A stretch of DNA of 64,000 nucleotides from Sphingobacteriales bacterium (GTDB lineage: Bacteria; Bacteroidota; Bacteroidia; Chitinophagales; JADIYW01): assembly GCA_016719635.1 (NCBI GenBank), contig JADJYT010000003.1, positions 186,001 to 250,000 on the forward strand, in the 5' to 3' direction. Under the pieces are notes generated by a model that was not told the DNA's origin, made no database searches, and was given only the letters and a program-made list of their open reading frames with translations. A program made the position numbers and the translations under genes. Below are positions 42,703-51,114 of the stretch, one piece after another; position 1 is the stretch's first letter; each line of letters begins with the position of its first letter.

Positions 42703-42915
42703 TTAATTAACTACAAACGGATAGCTTGCCGTTCCTTCTTCATCATATAAGTTTAGCAAATAATTTCCTTTAGCCAATTTACTTACGTCAAAAGATGTAT
42801 TAACTACTCCTTTAGTATTAGTTATAGCTTTAGTTTCCAGTAAACTGCCTTTCATATCTATAATATTCAATATTATGAAAGTATTCTGTTTTGAACGTAT
42901 CTCCACTTGTGCCAA
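42703..42915 (-). pseudogene. Orphan type IX secretion C-terminal sorting domain fragment
   Basis: About 70 readable residues resembling a T9SS type A sorting domain: strand pattern IILNIIDMKGSLLETKAI, then VNTSFDVSKLAKGNYLLNL and the terminal YPFVVN. No ATG or signal peptide is available; the frame opens only with a TTG inside a REP sequence and is preceded by a stop (near 42925). The rest of the parent secreted protein is missing, so this looks like a 3' remnant left after REP-linked rearrangement. Confidence 0.65.
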
Positions 42916-42944
42916 CGCAGGCTGGGTTTAAATACCTGCCTGCA
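42914..42944. repeat. Degenerate REP palindrome
   Basis: ACGCAGG-ct-GGGTTTAAA followed by TACCTGCCTGCAT, a worn version of the local REP. It separates the sorting-domain remnant from the lactone oxidase gene. Confidence 0.65.
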
Positions 42945-42950
42945 TTAAAG

Positions 42951-44246
42951 TTAGCAAAATAATCGTTCAATATACTTATTGACAAATTTCTTATCGGGAT
43001 CCATCTGATGCCGTAACTGCACAAATTCCTTATATTTCGGGTATTGCTGCTGCAGATATTCCTTGCCCACATTAAACTCTTTCCCCCAGTGCGGCCGGCC
43101 GTTGAACTGCTGTGCAAACTCCTCGTATTCGCTTAATATCTTGTCCCAGTTTTCGTGTTCGTAGCTATACAAGCCTAACCACAAGGCATCACGTTGATAA
43201 GCTGCACTCAACCAGAAATCATCGCCTTTGGTGAAACGGATTTCCTGAATAAAATTGAGGTTGTATTTATTTTCAGTAATAAACTTCTTATAAGCACTCA
43301 GAATCTCTTTTGCTTTCGACAATTCAAAAGTCCATTCCGTTTCACGGTGCAACGGCGGTTCCGGAACAATGTACACCTTATAGCTTTTTTCAATCCTGTC
43401 CAGGGGCCCCTTCATATTCCAGGTCAGCAGGCGATTGATGGGTTTTGCCAAGGCCGGAAATAGTTTTGCAATGAACACCATCAGTCGATATACCACCACC
43501 GACAACAATTCATCTTTCAGGAATTGACGCAAACGGCTGTCATTGGTTTTTTCCTGTGTACGCTGATAACGAAAAACTATAATATCATCCGTAGGCGGCA
43601 GCCACCAGAGTTTAAAATGGTCGTTACTTTTCAGGTACTCATCCAGGTTTTTAATAACCTCATCGAATGGTACGGTCGTTGTATGATCATGTAAATTAAA
43701 TGCCTCAACAGCCTGTATCGTCACATCGGAAATGACACCCAGACAACCCAGATTCACCACACAGGCATTGAACAGTTCCGTATCTTTTTCCTTATTGACA
43801 ATCACTTTCGTGCCGTCCGCTTTTATCAAACTGAACTCCAGCAATTGCGAACCTAAAATCTGAAAATCAATGCCGCTGCCGTGTGTACCGGTAGAGATGG
43901 CACCTGTGATGGACTGACGGTCAATGGAGCCTAAATTCTTCAGAGCTAATCCTTCCTTATCCAGCAATTGATTGAGCTGCCAGATTTTGATACCGGCCTG
44001 TGTCTTGACTATCTTGTTGGCCTTATCGATACTGATAATTTTGTCATACTCATCCAGGTTGATAAGAACTTCACCGGTATCACAGATATCCGACCAGGAA
44101 TGTCCGGTACCAACCAGGCGGATTTTGTCATATTGTTTAACCAGTGCGATGATTTCCTCTTCCGTTTCGGGTTGAAAATAATTACGCACCTCCGACCGGA
44201 TATTTTTTGCCCAATTGACAAACTTATAATTCTCTTGACTCTTCAT
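42951..44246 (-). CDS. FAD-linked sugar-lactone oxidase (ALO/GULO-like)
   Basis: A 431-aa FAD-dependent oxidoreductase. An N-terminal FAD_binding_4 (VAO-type) domain has KIRLVGTGHSWSDICDTGEVLINL and SITGAISTGTHGSGIDFQILGSQ. The C-terminal domain has the ALO-type ending QQFNGRPHWGKEFNVGK. Such enzymes oxidise aldonolactones or alditols. The start is set at ATG 44246; a TTG at 44273 would overlap hutH by 4 bp and adds MINEWNNTG. It lies directly downstream of hutH on the same strand, though no role in histidine use is known. Confidence 0.88.
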   Translation of the reverse strand: MKSQENYKFVNWAKNIRSEVRNYFQPETEEEIIALVKQYDKIRLVGTGHSWSDICDTGEVLINLDEYDKIISIDKANKIVKTQAGIKIWQLNQLLDKEGLALKNLGSIDRQSITGAISTGTHGSGIDFQILGSQLLEFSLIKADGTKVIVNKEKDTELFNACVVNLGCLGVISDVTIQAVEAFNLHDHTTTVPFDEVIKNLDEYLKSNDHFKLWWLPPTDDIIVFRYQRTQEKTNDSRLRQFLKDELLSVVVYRLMVFIAKLFPALAKPINRLLTWNMKGPLDRIEKSYKVYIVPEPPLHRETEWTFELSKAKEILSAYKKFITENKYNLNFIQEIRFTKGDDFWLSAAYQRDALWLGLYSYEHENWDKILSEYEEFAQQFNGRPHWGKEFNVGKEYLQQQYPKYKEFVQLRHQMDPDKKFVNKYIERLFC

Positions 44247-44269
44247 ACCGGTATTATTCCATTCATTGA

Positions 44270-45832
44270 TCAATACAATTCAAAATCGGGATATTTTTCA
44301 TTCAGTTTCATCTGATTCTTATTCGCTGCTTTATTCACATGCCGCATGAATGAAAAATCTGAGATTATCTTTTTTATCGCGTTGATATCGTCAGCGAAAA
44401 TCCTGTCTTCATTGGCAAAAGAAACGGTTTGACGGACAAAATCGTGTGCCGTTTCCAATAAGGCTGAACTTTTTAAAGGTCTTCGGAATTCTATCGCCTG
44501 GCATGCACTCATTAATTCTATTGCTAAAATATATTCCAGGTTATCTAAGATCTGATAGAGTTTCCGTCCGCTGATACTACCCATGCTCACATGGTCTTCC
44601 TGTCCCAGTGAAGTCGGAATGCTATCCGCGCTTGCCGGGAAACAAAGTGTTTTATTTTCTGTCACCAAGGCAGCCGTCGTATACTGCGGAATCATAAATC
44701 CGGAGTTCAATCCCACTTCATTCAGCAGCAGCATGGGCAATCCGAATTTTCCTTCCAGCAACAGATAACATCTTCTGTCGGATATATTTCCCAGTTCTGC
44801 TGCCGCAAAACAGCAGTAATCCAAAGGCAATGCCAGCGGCTGTCCGTGAAAATTACCGCCGCTGATGGTGTCGTCTGCACTAAAAATAATCGGATTATCC
44901 GTCACCGCATTCAGTTCAATTTCGGTCAACTCTTTGAGATGCAGCCAGGCGTTTCGTGAAGCACCATGCACCTGCGGCATGCAGCGCAAACTGTAAGGGT
45001 CCTGTACACGATCGCAATCTTCATGGCTGTTCATGATTTCTGAATGGCTTAACAGCAACCGTAATCGTTGAGCCACCAGCTGATTTCCTTTGAACGGTCG
45101 CAAATTATGCAAACGTTCATCAAACGGCGCTTTGGTTCCCTGCAGGGCTTCCAGGCTCATGGCACCAATAATATCAGCCACTTCGAGACAATTGTGCATG
45201 CGCTGCACATCTGCAATGGCGTAGGATAGGATAAACTGCGTTCCGTTAATCAGCGCCAATCCTTCCTTTGGGCCGAGTGCGATAGCTTGTAAGTTTTCTT
45301 TCTGAAAAAATTCACTTGTTTTAATAATACTATCTTTAAAAAAAACTTCGCCTAAGCCAATCAACGGTAAACACAAATGTGCCAATGGTGCTAAATCTCC
45401 GCTTGCGCCCACACTACCCTTTTCCGGAACTACGGGAATCACATCGTTATCAATATGCCACAAGATTCGTTCTAAGGTAGATAGCTGGACTCCTGAAAAA
45501 CCCTGCGCAAGTGCCTGAAGTTTGGTTATCAGCATGAATTTCGCAATCTGTACGGGAATAGGATTGCCCACGCCCACGCTGTGCGACTGCAGAATCTTAT
45601 ATTGCAGGGTAAGGGTATCTTCTTCCGATATTTTTTTATCGGATAAGATGCCAAAACCCGTATTGATACCATAAACGGTGTCGGTGTTTACCAGGATATG
45701 CTGTACGTCCTGCTGAGATTTCTGAATCTTCACTTTGGTCGCTTCGTCAATGATTCCCTTCAACTTACCTTCAGACAGCTGAATGGCTTTGGCAACTGTG
45801 AGTGTATCTGTACCGTATTTGAAAACTGACAT
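44270..45832 (-). CDS. hutH: Histidine ammonia-lyase
   Basis: A 520-aa lyase that removes ammonia from histidine to give urocanate. The Ala143-Ser144-Gly145 triad in GSVGASGDLAPLAHL cyclises to the MIO cofactor. Other family blocks: VYGINTGFGILSDKKIS, VQDPYSLRCMPQVHG and NFHGQPLALPLDY. First step of the Hut pathway; separated from hutU by the lactone oxidase and the REP/RAYT cluster. Confidence 0.96.
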   Translation of the reverse strand: MSVFKYGTDTLTVAKAIQLSEGKLKGIIDEATKVKIQKSQQDVQHILVNTDTVYGINTGFGILSDKKISEEDTLTLQYKILQSHSVGVGNPIPVQIAKFMLITKLQALAQGFSGVQLSTLERILWHIDNDVIPVVPEKGSVGASGDLAPLAHLCLPLIGLGEVFFKDSIIKTSEFFQKENLQAIALGPKEGLALINGTQFILSYAIADVQRMHNCLEVADIIGAMSLEALQGTKAPFDERLHNLRPFKGNQLVAQRLRLLLSHSEIMNSHEDCDRVQDPYSLRCMPQVHGASRNAWLHLKELTEIELNAVTDNPIIFSADDTISGGNFHGQPLALPLDYCCFAAAELGNISDRRCYLLLEGKFGLPMLLLNEVGLNSGFMIPQYTTAALVTENKTLCFPASADSIPTSLGQEDHVSMGSISGRKLYQILDNLEYILAIELMSACQAIEFRRPLKSSALLETAHDFVRQTVSFANEDRIFADDINAIKKIISDFSFMRHVNKAANKNQMKLNEKYPDFELY

Positions 45833-45990
45833 TTTGATGTACGATTAACGATTAACAATGTACGATTTTTGTCTTGAAACATATGAGAAACTTAAGGTTT
45901 TTGAAACACAAAGGCAGATAGAAATAAAATTAAGCATTACACAAGTGCAATCCTGTTAATTCAAATTAGAAAACATAGAAAGCTACGCTT

Positions 45991-47361
45991 TTATTTATCG
46001 TCATCAATCAAAATCAGTTTCAAGACATTCTTTGTTTTTTCAGTAACTTTATATCTGTCATCTATGCGATGACCTACCAACCAGATGAGTTTTTCTCCTG
46101 AAAAAAGTACAGCCGTTGTTTCCTTGTCGAGCAGGGAAAATTTTTCGTCTTTAAAATACTTGGCAAGTTTCTTTTTCCCCACCTTACCCGGTGTTTTAGG
46201 CTTGCTCATACCAAACGGATAAAAATAATCCCCTTCTTTGCCATATCGGATCAATAAAGGCAACTCCAGTTTATCTGCATCGAAATAAGCGTACCTGTGG
46301 GAAGTCTTGATATTGAGTTCGCGGACCGGCAGTAAAGAACATTCTATCTTGTAATTATTAAAAATAATCTGATTTGGTATTTTATCGCACAACAGGTAAT
46401 TTTCCCGGCCTATAATTTTGGGAACGATGAAAAGGCTTTTCCGATCCAGCACCATGCGGTGTGAATCCGATAAAAACTGCTTTCCGCTCTGCAGCTTTCC
46501 TGAAGCATTTAAACTTTGGAAAAGTTGACTGACAACGTCTGAATTGCAACCAAATTCTTTCAACAAATGGAACAGGATAGTTTGTCCGGCAGGATGCGAC
46601 TTGATATAACCCATCTTAATTTCAGCTATGCCATTATTTTCACTGTAACATTTTTTTCTAATTGTTTCGATAAACTGCTCTGTCAACACTACATAATCAT
46701 TCATGCGGTTTATGAACTCTTTAACTGTATTGTGTATGGATGGATTGATTTTTTGCAGGTGTGGTATAACCTGATGCCGGATGAGGTTGCGCTGATAAAC
46801 ATCCGTTGAATTTGAACTGTCTTCCCTGAATGGTATATTATTCTCATTTGCATAAGCCATAATCTCCTGTTTGGAAACTTCGAGCAATGGACGAACGACA
46901 AATCCTGTTTTAGGCTGCATACCTGAAAGCCCTTTGATGCCGGTGCCTTTGGTCATATTCAGCAATACCGTTTCCAACTGGTCATCGAGGTGATGAGCGG
47001 TGACAATACACTGATAGTGATTTTCTTTCCGGATTTGCTCAAACCATTTGTACCGTAACTCACGCGCTGCCATTTGTGTGGATACCTCATTATTCCTTTT
47101 GTAGTCTTTTGTATCAAATTTCACACGGTAAAACGGCAAATTATGACTCCGTGCAAAGTCGTGTAAAAACAATTCATCCGCATCGCTTTCTTCACCACGC
47201 AACTGAAAATTGCAATGCGCAATGGAAATGTTATAGTTTAGTCTCATCAATACATCTGCCAGCACCATAGAATCCACGCCGCCGCTGCAGGCAACAAGTA
47301 TGGAAGTACCGCTGTTGCATAAATGGTGCTTGACGATATATGATTGTATTGTCTGTTGCAT
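45991..47361 (-). CDS. tilS: tRNA(Ile)-lysidine synthase
   Basis: A 456-aa enzyme that converts C34 of a CAU-anticodon tRNA-Ile to lysidine. The PP-loop ATP-binding motif is SCSGGVDSMVLADVL-like (VACSGGVDSMVLADV, about residues 23-37), followed by AHHLDDQLETVLLNM and GMQPKTGFVVRPLLEVSKQEI. The C-terminal TilS domain ends LIWLVGHRIDDRYKV. Length is usual. It is followed on the same strand by the intergenic region before hutH; no shared operon is obvious. Confidence 0.96.
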   Translation of the reverse strand: MQQTIQSYIVKHHLCNSGTSILVACSGGVDSMVLADVLMRLNYNISIAHCNFQLRGEESDADELFLHDFARSHNLPFYRVKFDTKDYKRNNEVSTQMAARELRYKWFEQIRKENHYQCIVTAHHLDDQLETVLLNMTKGTGIKGLSGMQPKTGFVVRPLLEVSKQEIMAYANENNIPFREDSSNSTDVYQRNLIRHQVIPHLQKINPSIHNTVKEFINRMNDYVVLTEQFIETIRKKCYSENNGIAEIKMGYIKSHPAGQTILFHLLKEFGCNSDVVSQLFQSLNASGKLQSGKQFLSDSHRMVLDRKSLFIVPKIIGRENYLLCDKIPNQIIFNNYKIECSLLPVRELNIKTSHRYAYFDADKLELPLLIRYGKEGDYFYPFGMSKPKTPGKVGKKKLAKYFKDEKFSLLDKETTAVLFSGEKLIWLVGHRIDDRYKVTEKTKNVLKLILIDDDK

Positions 47362-47389
47362 TACTTCTTATTATTAGCGGTTTATATTC

Positions 47390-47713
47390 TTACATTTCAA
47401 TTTCCAGATTCATCTGTGCATTCTTCAATTCGCTCAAACTATGAAGATCCTTTTGCTGCTGCGCAATCGTTATGCCTGCTTCATAAATATTTAATGCTTT
47501 TTTAACCTCTTCCAATTGTTCATAAACCTTACCCAAATGGTAATAGGCACCTACATACGTACTATCTACAACTAACAGTTTTTCAAACAGTTGTGCAGAC
47601 CCTATGAACTTCCCAGCTTTCTCATACTCTTTTGCCAACGCAAATAAAGCAAAGGTATCGTTGGGGTTATCAACAATCAGGGCTTCCAAACGTTCTATCC
47701 TATTCGTATGCAT
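47390..47713 (-). CDS. Small TPR-repeat protein
   Basis: A 107-aa helical protein with two to three TPR repeats (DTFALFALAKEYEKAGKF, then VGAYYHLGKVYEQLEEVKKALNIYEAGI). No signal or catalytic motif; probably a cytoplasmic protein-protein adaptor. ATG 47713 gives MHTNRIERLEALI; a TTG 15 bp upstream is less likely. It ends 28 bp upstream of tilS, so it may be cotranscribed with it. Confidence 0.8.
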   Translation of the reverse strand: MHTNRIERLEALIVDNPNDTFALFALAKEYEKAGKFIGSAQLFEKLLVVDSTYVGAYYHLGKVYEQLEEVKKALNIYEAGITIAQQQKDLHSLSELKNAQMNLEIEM

Positions 47714-47770
47714 GCATTGAATTATCAAAAATGAAGTAAATTAGCAACTCAAATTTTAAAAATTAAAGGT

Positions 47771-48514
47771 ATGAAATTTTTAGTATGTATAAGTTTGGTT
47801 CCGGACACTACCACTAAGATTTCGTTTGTGGACAATGATACGAAGTTCAACAACGATAAAGTACAGTGGATTCTGAACCCCTACGATGAATGGTATGCTT
47901 TAGTGCGTGCATTAGAACTGAAAGAAGCGAACGGCGGTAACGTAACCGTTATCAATGTCGGCAGTGCGGAAAACGACCAGGTGATCCGTAAGGCGCTGGC
48001 AATCGGGGCGGACGATGCTATCCGTATCGATGCAGCCGGCGATCTGGATTCTTACGCCATTGCGGCTGAAATCGCCGCTGCGGCTAAATCCGGCGGTTTT
48101 GATGTCATCCTCTTAGGTAAAGAAACCATCAGCTACAACGGCTCTAACCTGGGCGGTATGCTGGCAGAATTATTAGACCTTCCATTTGTTTCGTACGCAT
48201 CCAAACTGGATATGACGGGCAACACAGCCAGCATCGATAGAGATATCGAAGGCGGCAAGGAAGTTTTATCCGTTGATACGCCGTTCGTGATCTCCTGTGC
48301 AAAAGGAATGGCAGAAGCACGTATCCCTAATATGAAAGGAATTATGGCCGCCAAAAGCAAACCGTTGCAAGTGGTCACTCCGCAGGGCGTAGGTTCTTTG
48401 ACTTCCACCGTGAAGTATGAACTGCCTCCGGCAAAATCAGCATGCAAAATGGTTTCTCCGGACAACGTGGAAGAGTTGGTACAATTATTACATAACGAAG
48501 CAAAAATGATATAG
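47771..48514 (+). CDS. etfB: Electron transfer flavoprotein, beta subunit
   Basis: A 247-aa EtfB. The N-terminus MKFLVCISLVPDTTTKI, the block ILNPYDEWYALVRALELKE and the C-terminal RIPNMKGIMAAKSKP are characteristic. With EtfA it carries electrons from acyl-CoA dehydrogenases to the quinone pool. It is 2 bp upstream of etfA in an obvious operon. Confidence 0.96.
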   Translation: MKFLVCISLVPDTTTKISFVDNDTKFNNDKVQWILNPYDEWYALVRALELKEANGGNVTVINVGSAENDQVIRKALAIGADDAIRIDAAGDLDSYAIAAEIAAAAKSGGFDVILLGKETISYNGSNLGGMLAELLDLPFVSYASKLDMTGNTASIDRDIEGGKEVLSVDTPFVISCAKGMAEARIPNMKGIMAAKSKPLQVVTPQGVGSLTSTVKYELPPAKSACKMVSPDNVEELVQLLHNEAKMI

Positions 48515-48516
48515 TC

Positions 48517-49485
48517 ATGGCAGTTTTATTTTTAGTAGAAACAGCAGGCGGAAAGGTTAAGAAAGCAAGTTTTGAAATTGCAACTTATGCCGCCAAAACA
48601 GCAAGTGCCTTAGGCACGGAGGCTGTAGGGTTAGCCTTAGGAACAACAGATGCTGGCGAATTGGCTGCATTAGGAATATATGGCGCAAAAAAGATTGTCC
48701 ACGCTGGCAATGCAGGCTTTGATAATTTTGACGCTGGCACTTATGCAAAAGCGATTGCCGACACCGCCGCTGCGGTGGGTGCAAAAGTGATTGCCATTTC
48801 CCAGACATTAACCGGAAAAGCGGTGGCGCCGAGAGTGGCTGTACGCTTAAACGCCGGCATCGTAAGCGGTGCCGTAAGTCTGCCGGATGCTGATTTCGTC
48901 GTCAAAAAGGCGGCATTCTCCGGAAAGGCTTTTGCTTATCTGAAAATCAATTCTGACAATAAGGTGATTTCTGTAGTACCGAACTCTGTAGGTGCGGTAA
49001 AAGGAGACGGCAGTGCTGCAGTTGAAAATGCAGACTTAGTACCTGCAGTATCCAAAATAATGGTGAAAGAAGTCGTTCGTCAGACAGGCGATGTTGCACC
49101 ACTTCCGGAAGCGGAACTGGTCGTTTCTGCCGGTCGTGGCATGAAAGGGCCTGAAAACTGGGGTATTGTGGAAGACCTTGCGAAAGTACTGGGTGCAACG
49201 ACAGCCTGCTCGCGTCCCGTAGCCGACGTACATTGGAGACCTCACCACGAACACGTGGGACAAACCGGTGTCGCTATCCGTCCAAACTTATACATCGCTA
49301 TTGGTATTTCCGGTGCTATCCAGCATTTAGCCGGTGTCAACCAGTCTAAATGTATCGTGGTCATCAATAAAGATCCGGAAGCTCCATTCTTCAAGGCTGC
49401 TGACTATGGAATCTGCGGAGATTTGTTTGAAGTAGTACCGAAGTTAACGGAAGCGATTAAAGCATTTAAATCAAGCCAACACTAA
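48517..49485 (+). CDS. etfA: Electron transfer flavoprotein, alpha subunit
   Basis: A 322-aa EtfA. The N-terminal domain shows the alpha/beta fold (KKASFEIATYAAKTASALG). The C-terminal FAD-binding domain has VSAGRGMKGPENW, ACSRPVADVHWRPHHEHVGQ, IAIGISGAIQHLAG and INKDPEAPFFKAADYGICGD. Forms the heterodimer with EtfB. Terminated by the strong palindrome at 49541. Confidence 0.96.
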   Translation: MAVLFLVETAGGKVKKASFEIATYAAKTASALGTEAVGLALGTTDAGELAALGIYGAKKIVHAGNAGFDNFDAGTYAKAIADTAAAVGAKVIAISQTLTGKAVAPRVAVRLNAGIVSGAVSLPDADFVVKKAAFSGKAFAYLKINSDNKVISVVPNSVGAVKGDGSAAVENADLVPAVSKIMVKEVVRQTGDVAPLPEAELVVSAGRGMKGPENWGIVEDLAKVLGATTACSRPVADVHWRPHHEHVGQTGVAIRPNLYIAIGISGAIQHLAGVNQSKCIVVINKDPEAPFFKAADYGICGDLFEVVPKLTEAIKAFKSSQH

Positions 49486-49540
49486 TCGATTTTAGATATC
49501 AGATTATGATTTGAGATTTGATATTTTCTTGATATTTTAT

Positions 49541-49580
49541 AAAAAGCCACCAACCTAGGTTGGTGGCTTTTTATTTTTTT
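49541..49580 (+). terminator. Terminator of the etfBA operon
   Basis: A perfect 32-bp palindrome with 16-bp arms (AAAAAGCCACCAACCT/AGGTTGGTGGCTTTTT) followed by more T. It can act in both directions. Confidence 0.92.
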
Positions 49581-49630
49581 GTTGAAAAAGCAAAAAGTAA
49601 TTTTACCGCCTTTTTTTTATCTTTACAGCG

Positions 49631-50227
49631 ATGAATAAGGTCGAATTAGAAATCATCAACATCACTCAGGGGTTTACACAACACCATTCCTATCATGTGG
49701 TTTTAGGCGAAGTGAAAGGCAAACGCAGGCTACCTATTGTCATTGGTGTTTCAGAGGCGCAGGCTATTGCCGTTGCCCTAGAAAACATGCCTCCGGCACG
49801 CCCCTTAACACACGACCTTTTCAAGACCGTTATGGAAACCTTTCATATTGTGCTGAGTGAAATCGTTATCACCAACCTGATGGAAGGCATATTCTACTCT
49901 AAACTCATCTGCATACAAAACGGCGAAGAATATGAGATAGATTCCAGGACTTCGGATGCCATTGCCCTGGCTATACGATTTAGCTGCCCCATTTACATTT
50001 ATGGAGATATCCTTGAAACTTCCGGTATCGTTCTGATAGAAGAACCGGAAGAAGGCACGGATGAATATTCATCAGTCTCTGCCCCCATTCCTTCTGAAAC
50101 AGAAAAAACCGACTTTACCATCTATACCTTTAAAGAACTGGAAAAAATGCTGAATGAGGCGCTTACCAATGAAGATTACGAAAAAGCGGCAAAAATACGG
50201 GACGAATTAACCAAGCGTGAAAAATAA
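49631..50227 (+). CDS. Bifunctional nuclease domain protein with UVR motif
   Basis: A 198-aa protein: a DUF151 bifunctional nuclease domain (residues 1-about 135; RLPIVIGVSEAQAIAVALE, RPLTHDLFKTVM, IDSRTSDAIALAIRFSCPIY) followed by an acidic linker and a C-terminal UVR motif (LNEALTNEDYEKAAKIRDEL). The UVR segment, known from UvrB/UvrC and McsA, mediates protein contacts. This fusion is common in Bacteroidota. DNase and RNase activity is reported for some DUF151 proteins; the role here is unknown. Confidence 0.9.
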   Translation: MNKVELEIINITQGFTQHHSYHVVLGEVKGKRRLPIVIGVSEAQAIAVALENMPPARPLTHDLFKTVMETFHIVLSEIVITNLMEGIFYSKLICIQNGEEYEIDSRTSDAIALAIRFSCPIYIYGDILETSGIVLIEEPEEGTDEYSSVSAPIPSETEKTDFTIYTFKELEKMLNEALTNEDYEKAAKIRDELTKREK

Positions 50228-50229
50228 AA

Positions 50230-50252
50230 AATGACCGCCAAAAGCGGTCATT
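50230..50252 (+). terminator. Hairpin after the nuclease gene
   Basis: AATGACCGC-CAAAA-GCGGTCATT, a 9-bp stem 3 bp after the stop. No T run follows, so it may stabilise the 3' end rather than terminate. Confidence 0.55.
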
Positions 50253-50430
50253 CGAAAAGGGGGTTTATGTTTCTATGTTAAGATAAAGTTAAAGCAAAAG
50301 TTGCTGTGACGCTTTGATTTGAATCAATAAAATTTAGTTTAGCTTCAAATGTTTAATTACTTAACATTTATCAATTTTTATTGAGTCTAAATAGTTAAAA
50401 GAGGCTGTCAAAACAAAAAAAAAGAATAAT

Positions 50431-51114
50431 ATGGCAAGTGAACCATTCAGGATAGCAAGGTATTTGGGCGTTTTATTACTTATTTGCGCCTTGATATTAT
50501 TACTTGTCAATCCCAAACCCGCCAATAATCTGCCAAAAGATTTTTATACCCCCATTATCGCTTTTGAATTTATTCAGACACCGCAGGAAGTCGCAGCATT
50601 TTTTGACATCCCCGATGTGAATTCGTACATCAGGACGATGCTTCTGGGAAACTGGATAGATTATGGTTTCATGGTATTATACAGTGCCTTGTTATTTTTC
50701 ATAGCCCTTGGAATCAAAAGAATATCCGGTGCCCAGACGATGCTTTTGGCATTTGTTTGCTGCATTACCATGCTGGTCTTTGATGCCTTGGAAAACTACC
50801 AGATTCACCTGATCATCACCCACTATAAAAATCAGGCTATTTCTGGAAATTTAGCACTGTTGAATATATTCACCTGGCTGAAATGGAGTTCGATTGCTTC
50901 TGCATTTTTAGTGTTCTCTCCGTTTTTCCTCAAAGGCAAATGGTTCCATAAAATCATCGGATGCCTCTGTATCTCCTGCTTTGTTCTTGGAATAGCGGCT
51001 TTTGTTCGTCATGGTCTGTTAAACGAATTGTTTGCCGGCAATGTGGTGCTTGTTTTCCTGCTTTTAGTAATATTCGCCTTTACCAACCAAGAACGCATTT
51101 CTACGACATTATAG
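50431..51114 (+). CDS. Integral membrane protein of unknown function
   Basis: A 227-aa protein with about six membrane helices (for instance YLGVLLLICALILLLV, FMVLYSALLFFIALGI and AGNVVLVFLLLVIFAF). No catalytic motif recognised. It stands alone on the plus strand; its 3' end overlaps the convergent TonB-dependent receptor gene by 6 bp. Confidence 0.75.
   Translation: MASEPFRIARYLGVLLLICALILLLVNPKPANNLPKDFYTPIIAFEFIQTPQEVAAFFDIPDVNSYIRTMLLGNWIDYGFMVLYSALLFFIALGIKRISGAQTMLLAFVCCITMLVFDALENYQIHLIITHYKNQAISGNLALLNIFTWLKWSSIASAFLVFSPFFLKGKWFHKIIGCLCISCFVLGIAAFVRHGLLNELFAGNVVLVFLLLVIFAFTNQERISTTL

Noticed and set aside
41886..42944. CRISPR-like array, given repeated palindromes
   Set aside because: Spacing is irregular, the units are palindromic REPs, one is inside a gene, and no cas gene is present.
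42830..43117. A minus-strand frame of 95 codons spanning the lactone oxidase end and a REP
   Set aside because: It overlaps the conserved 3' end of the oxidase in another frame and encodes only REP-derived and antisense-like sequence.
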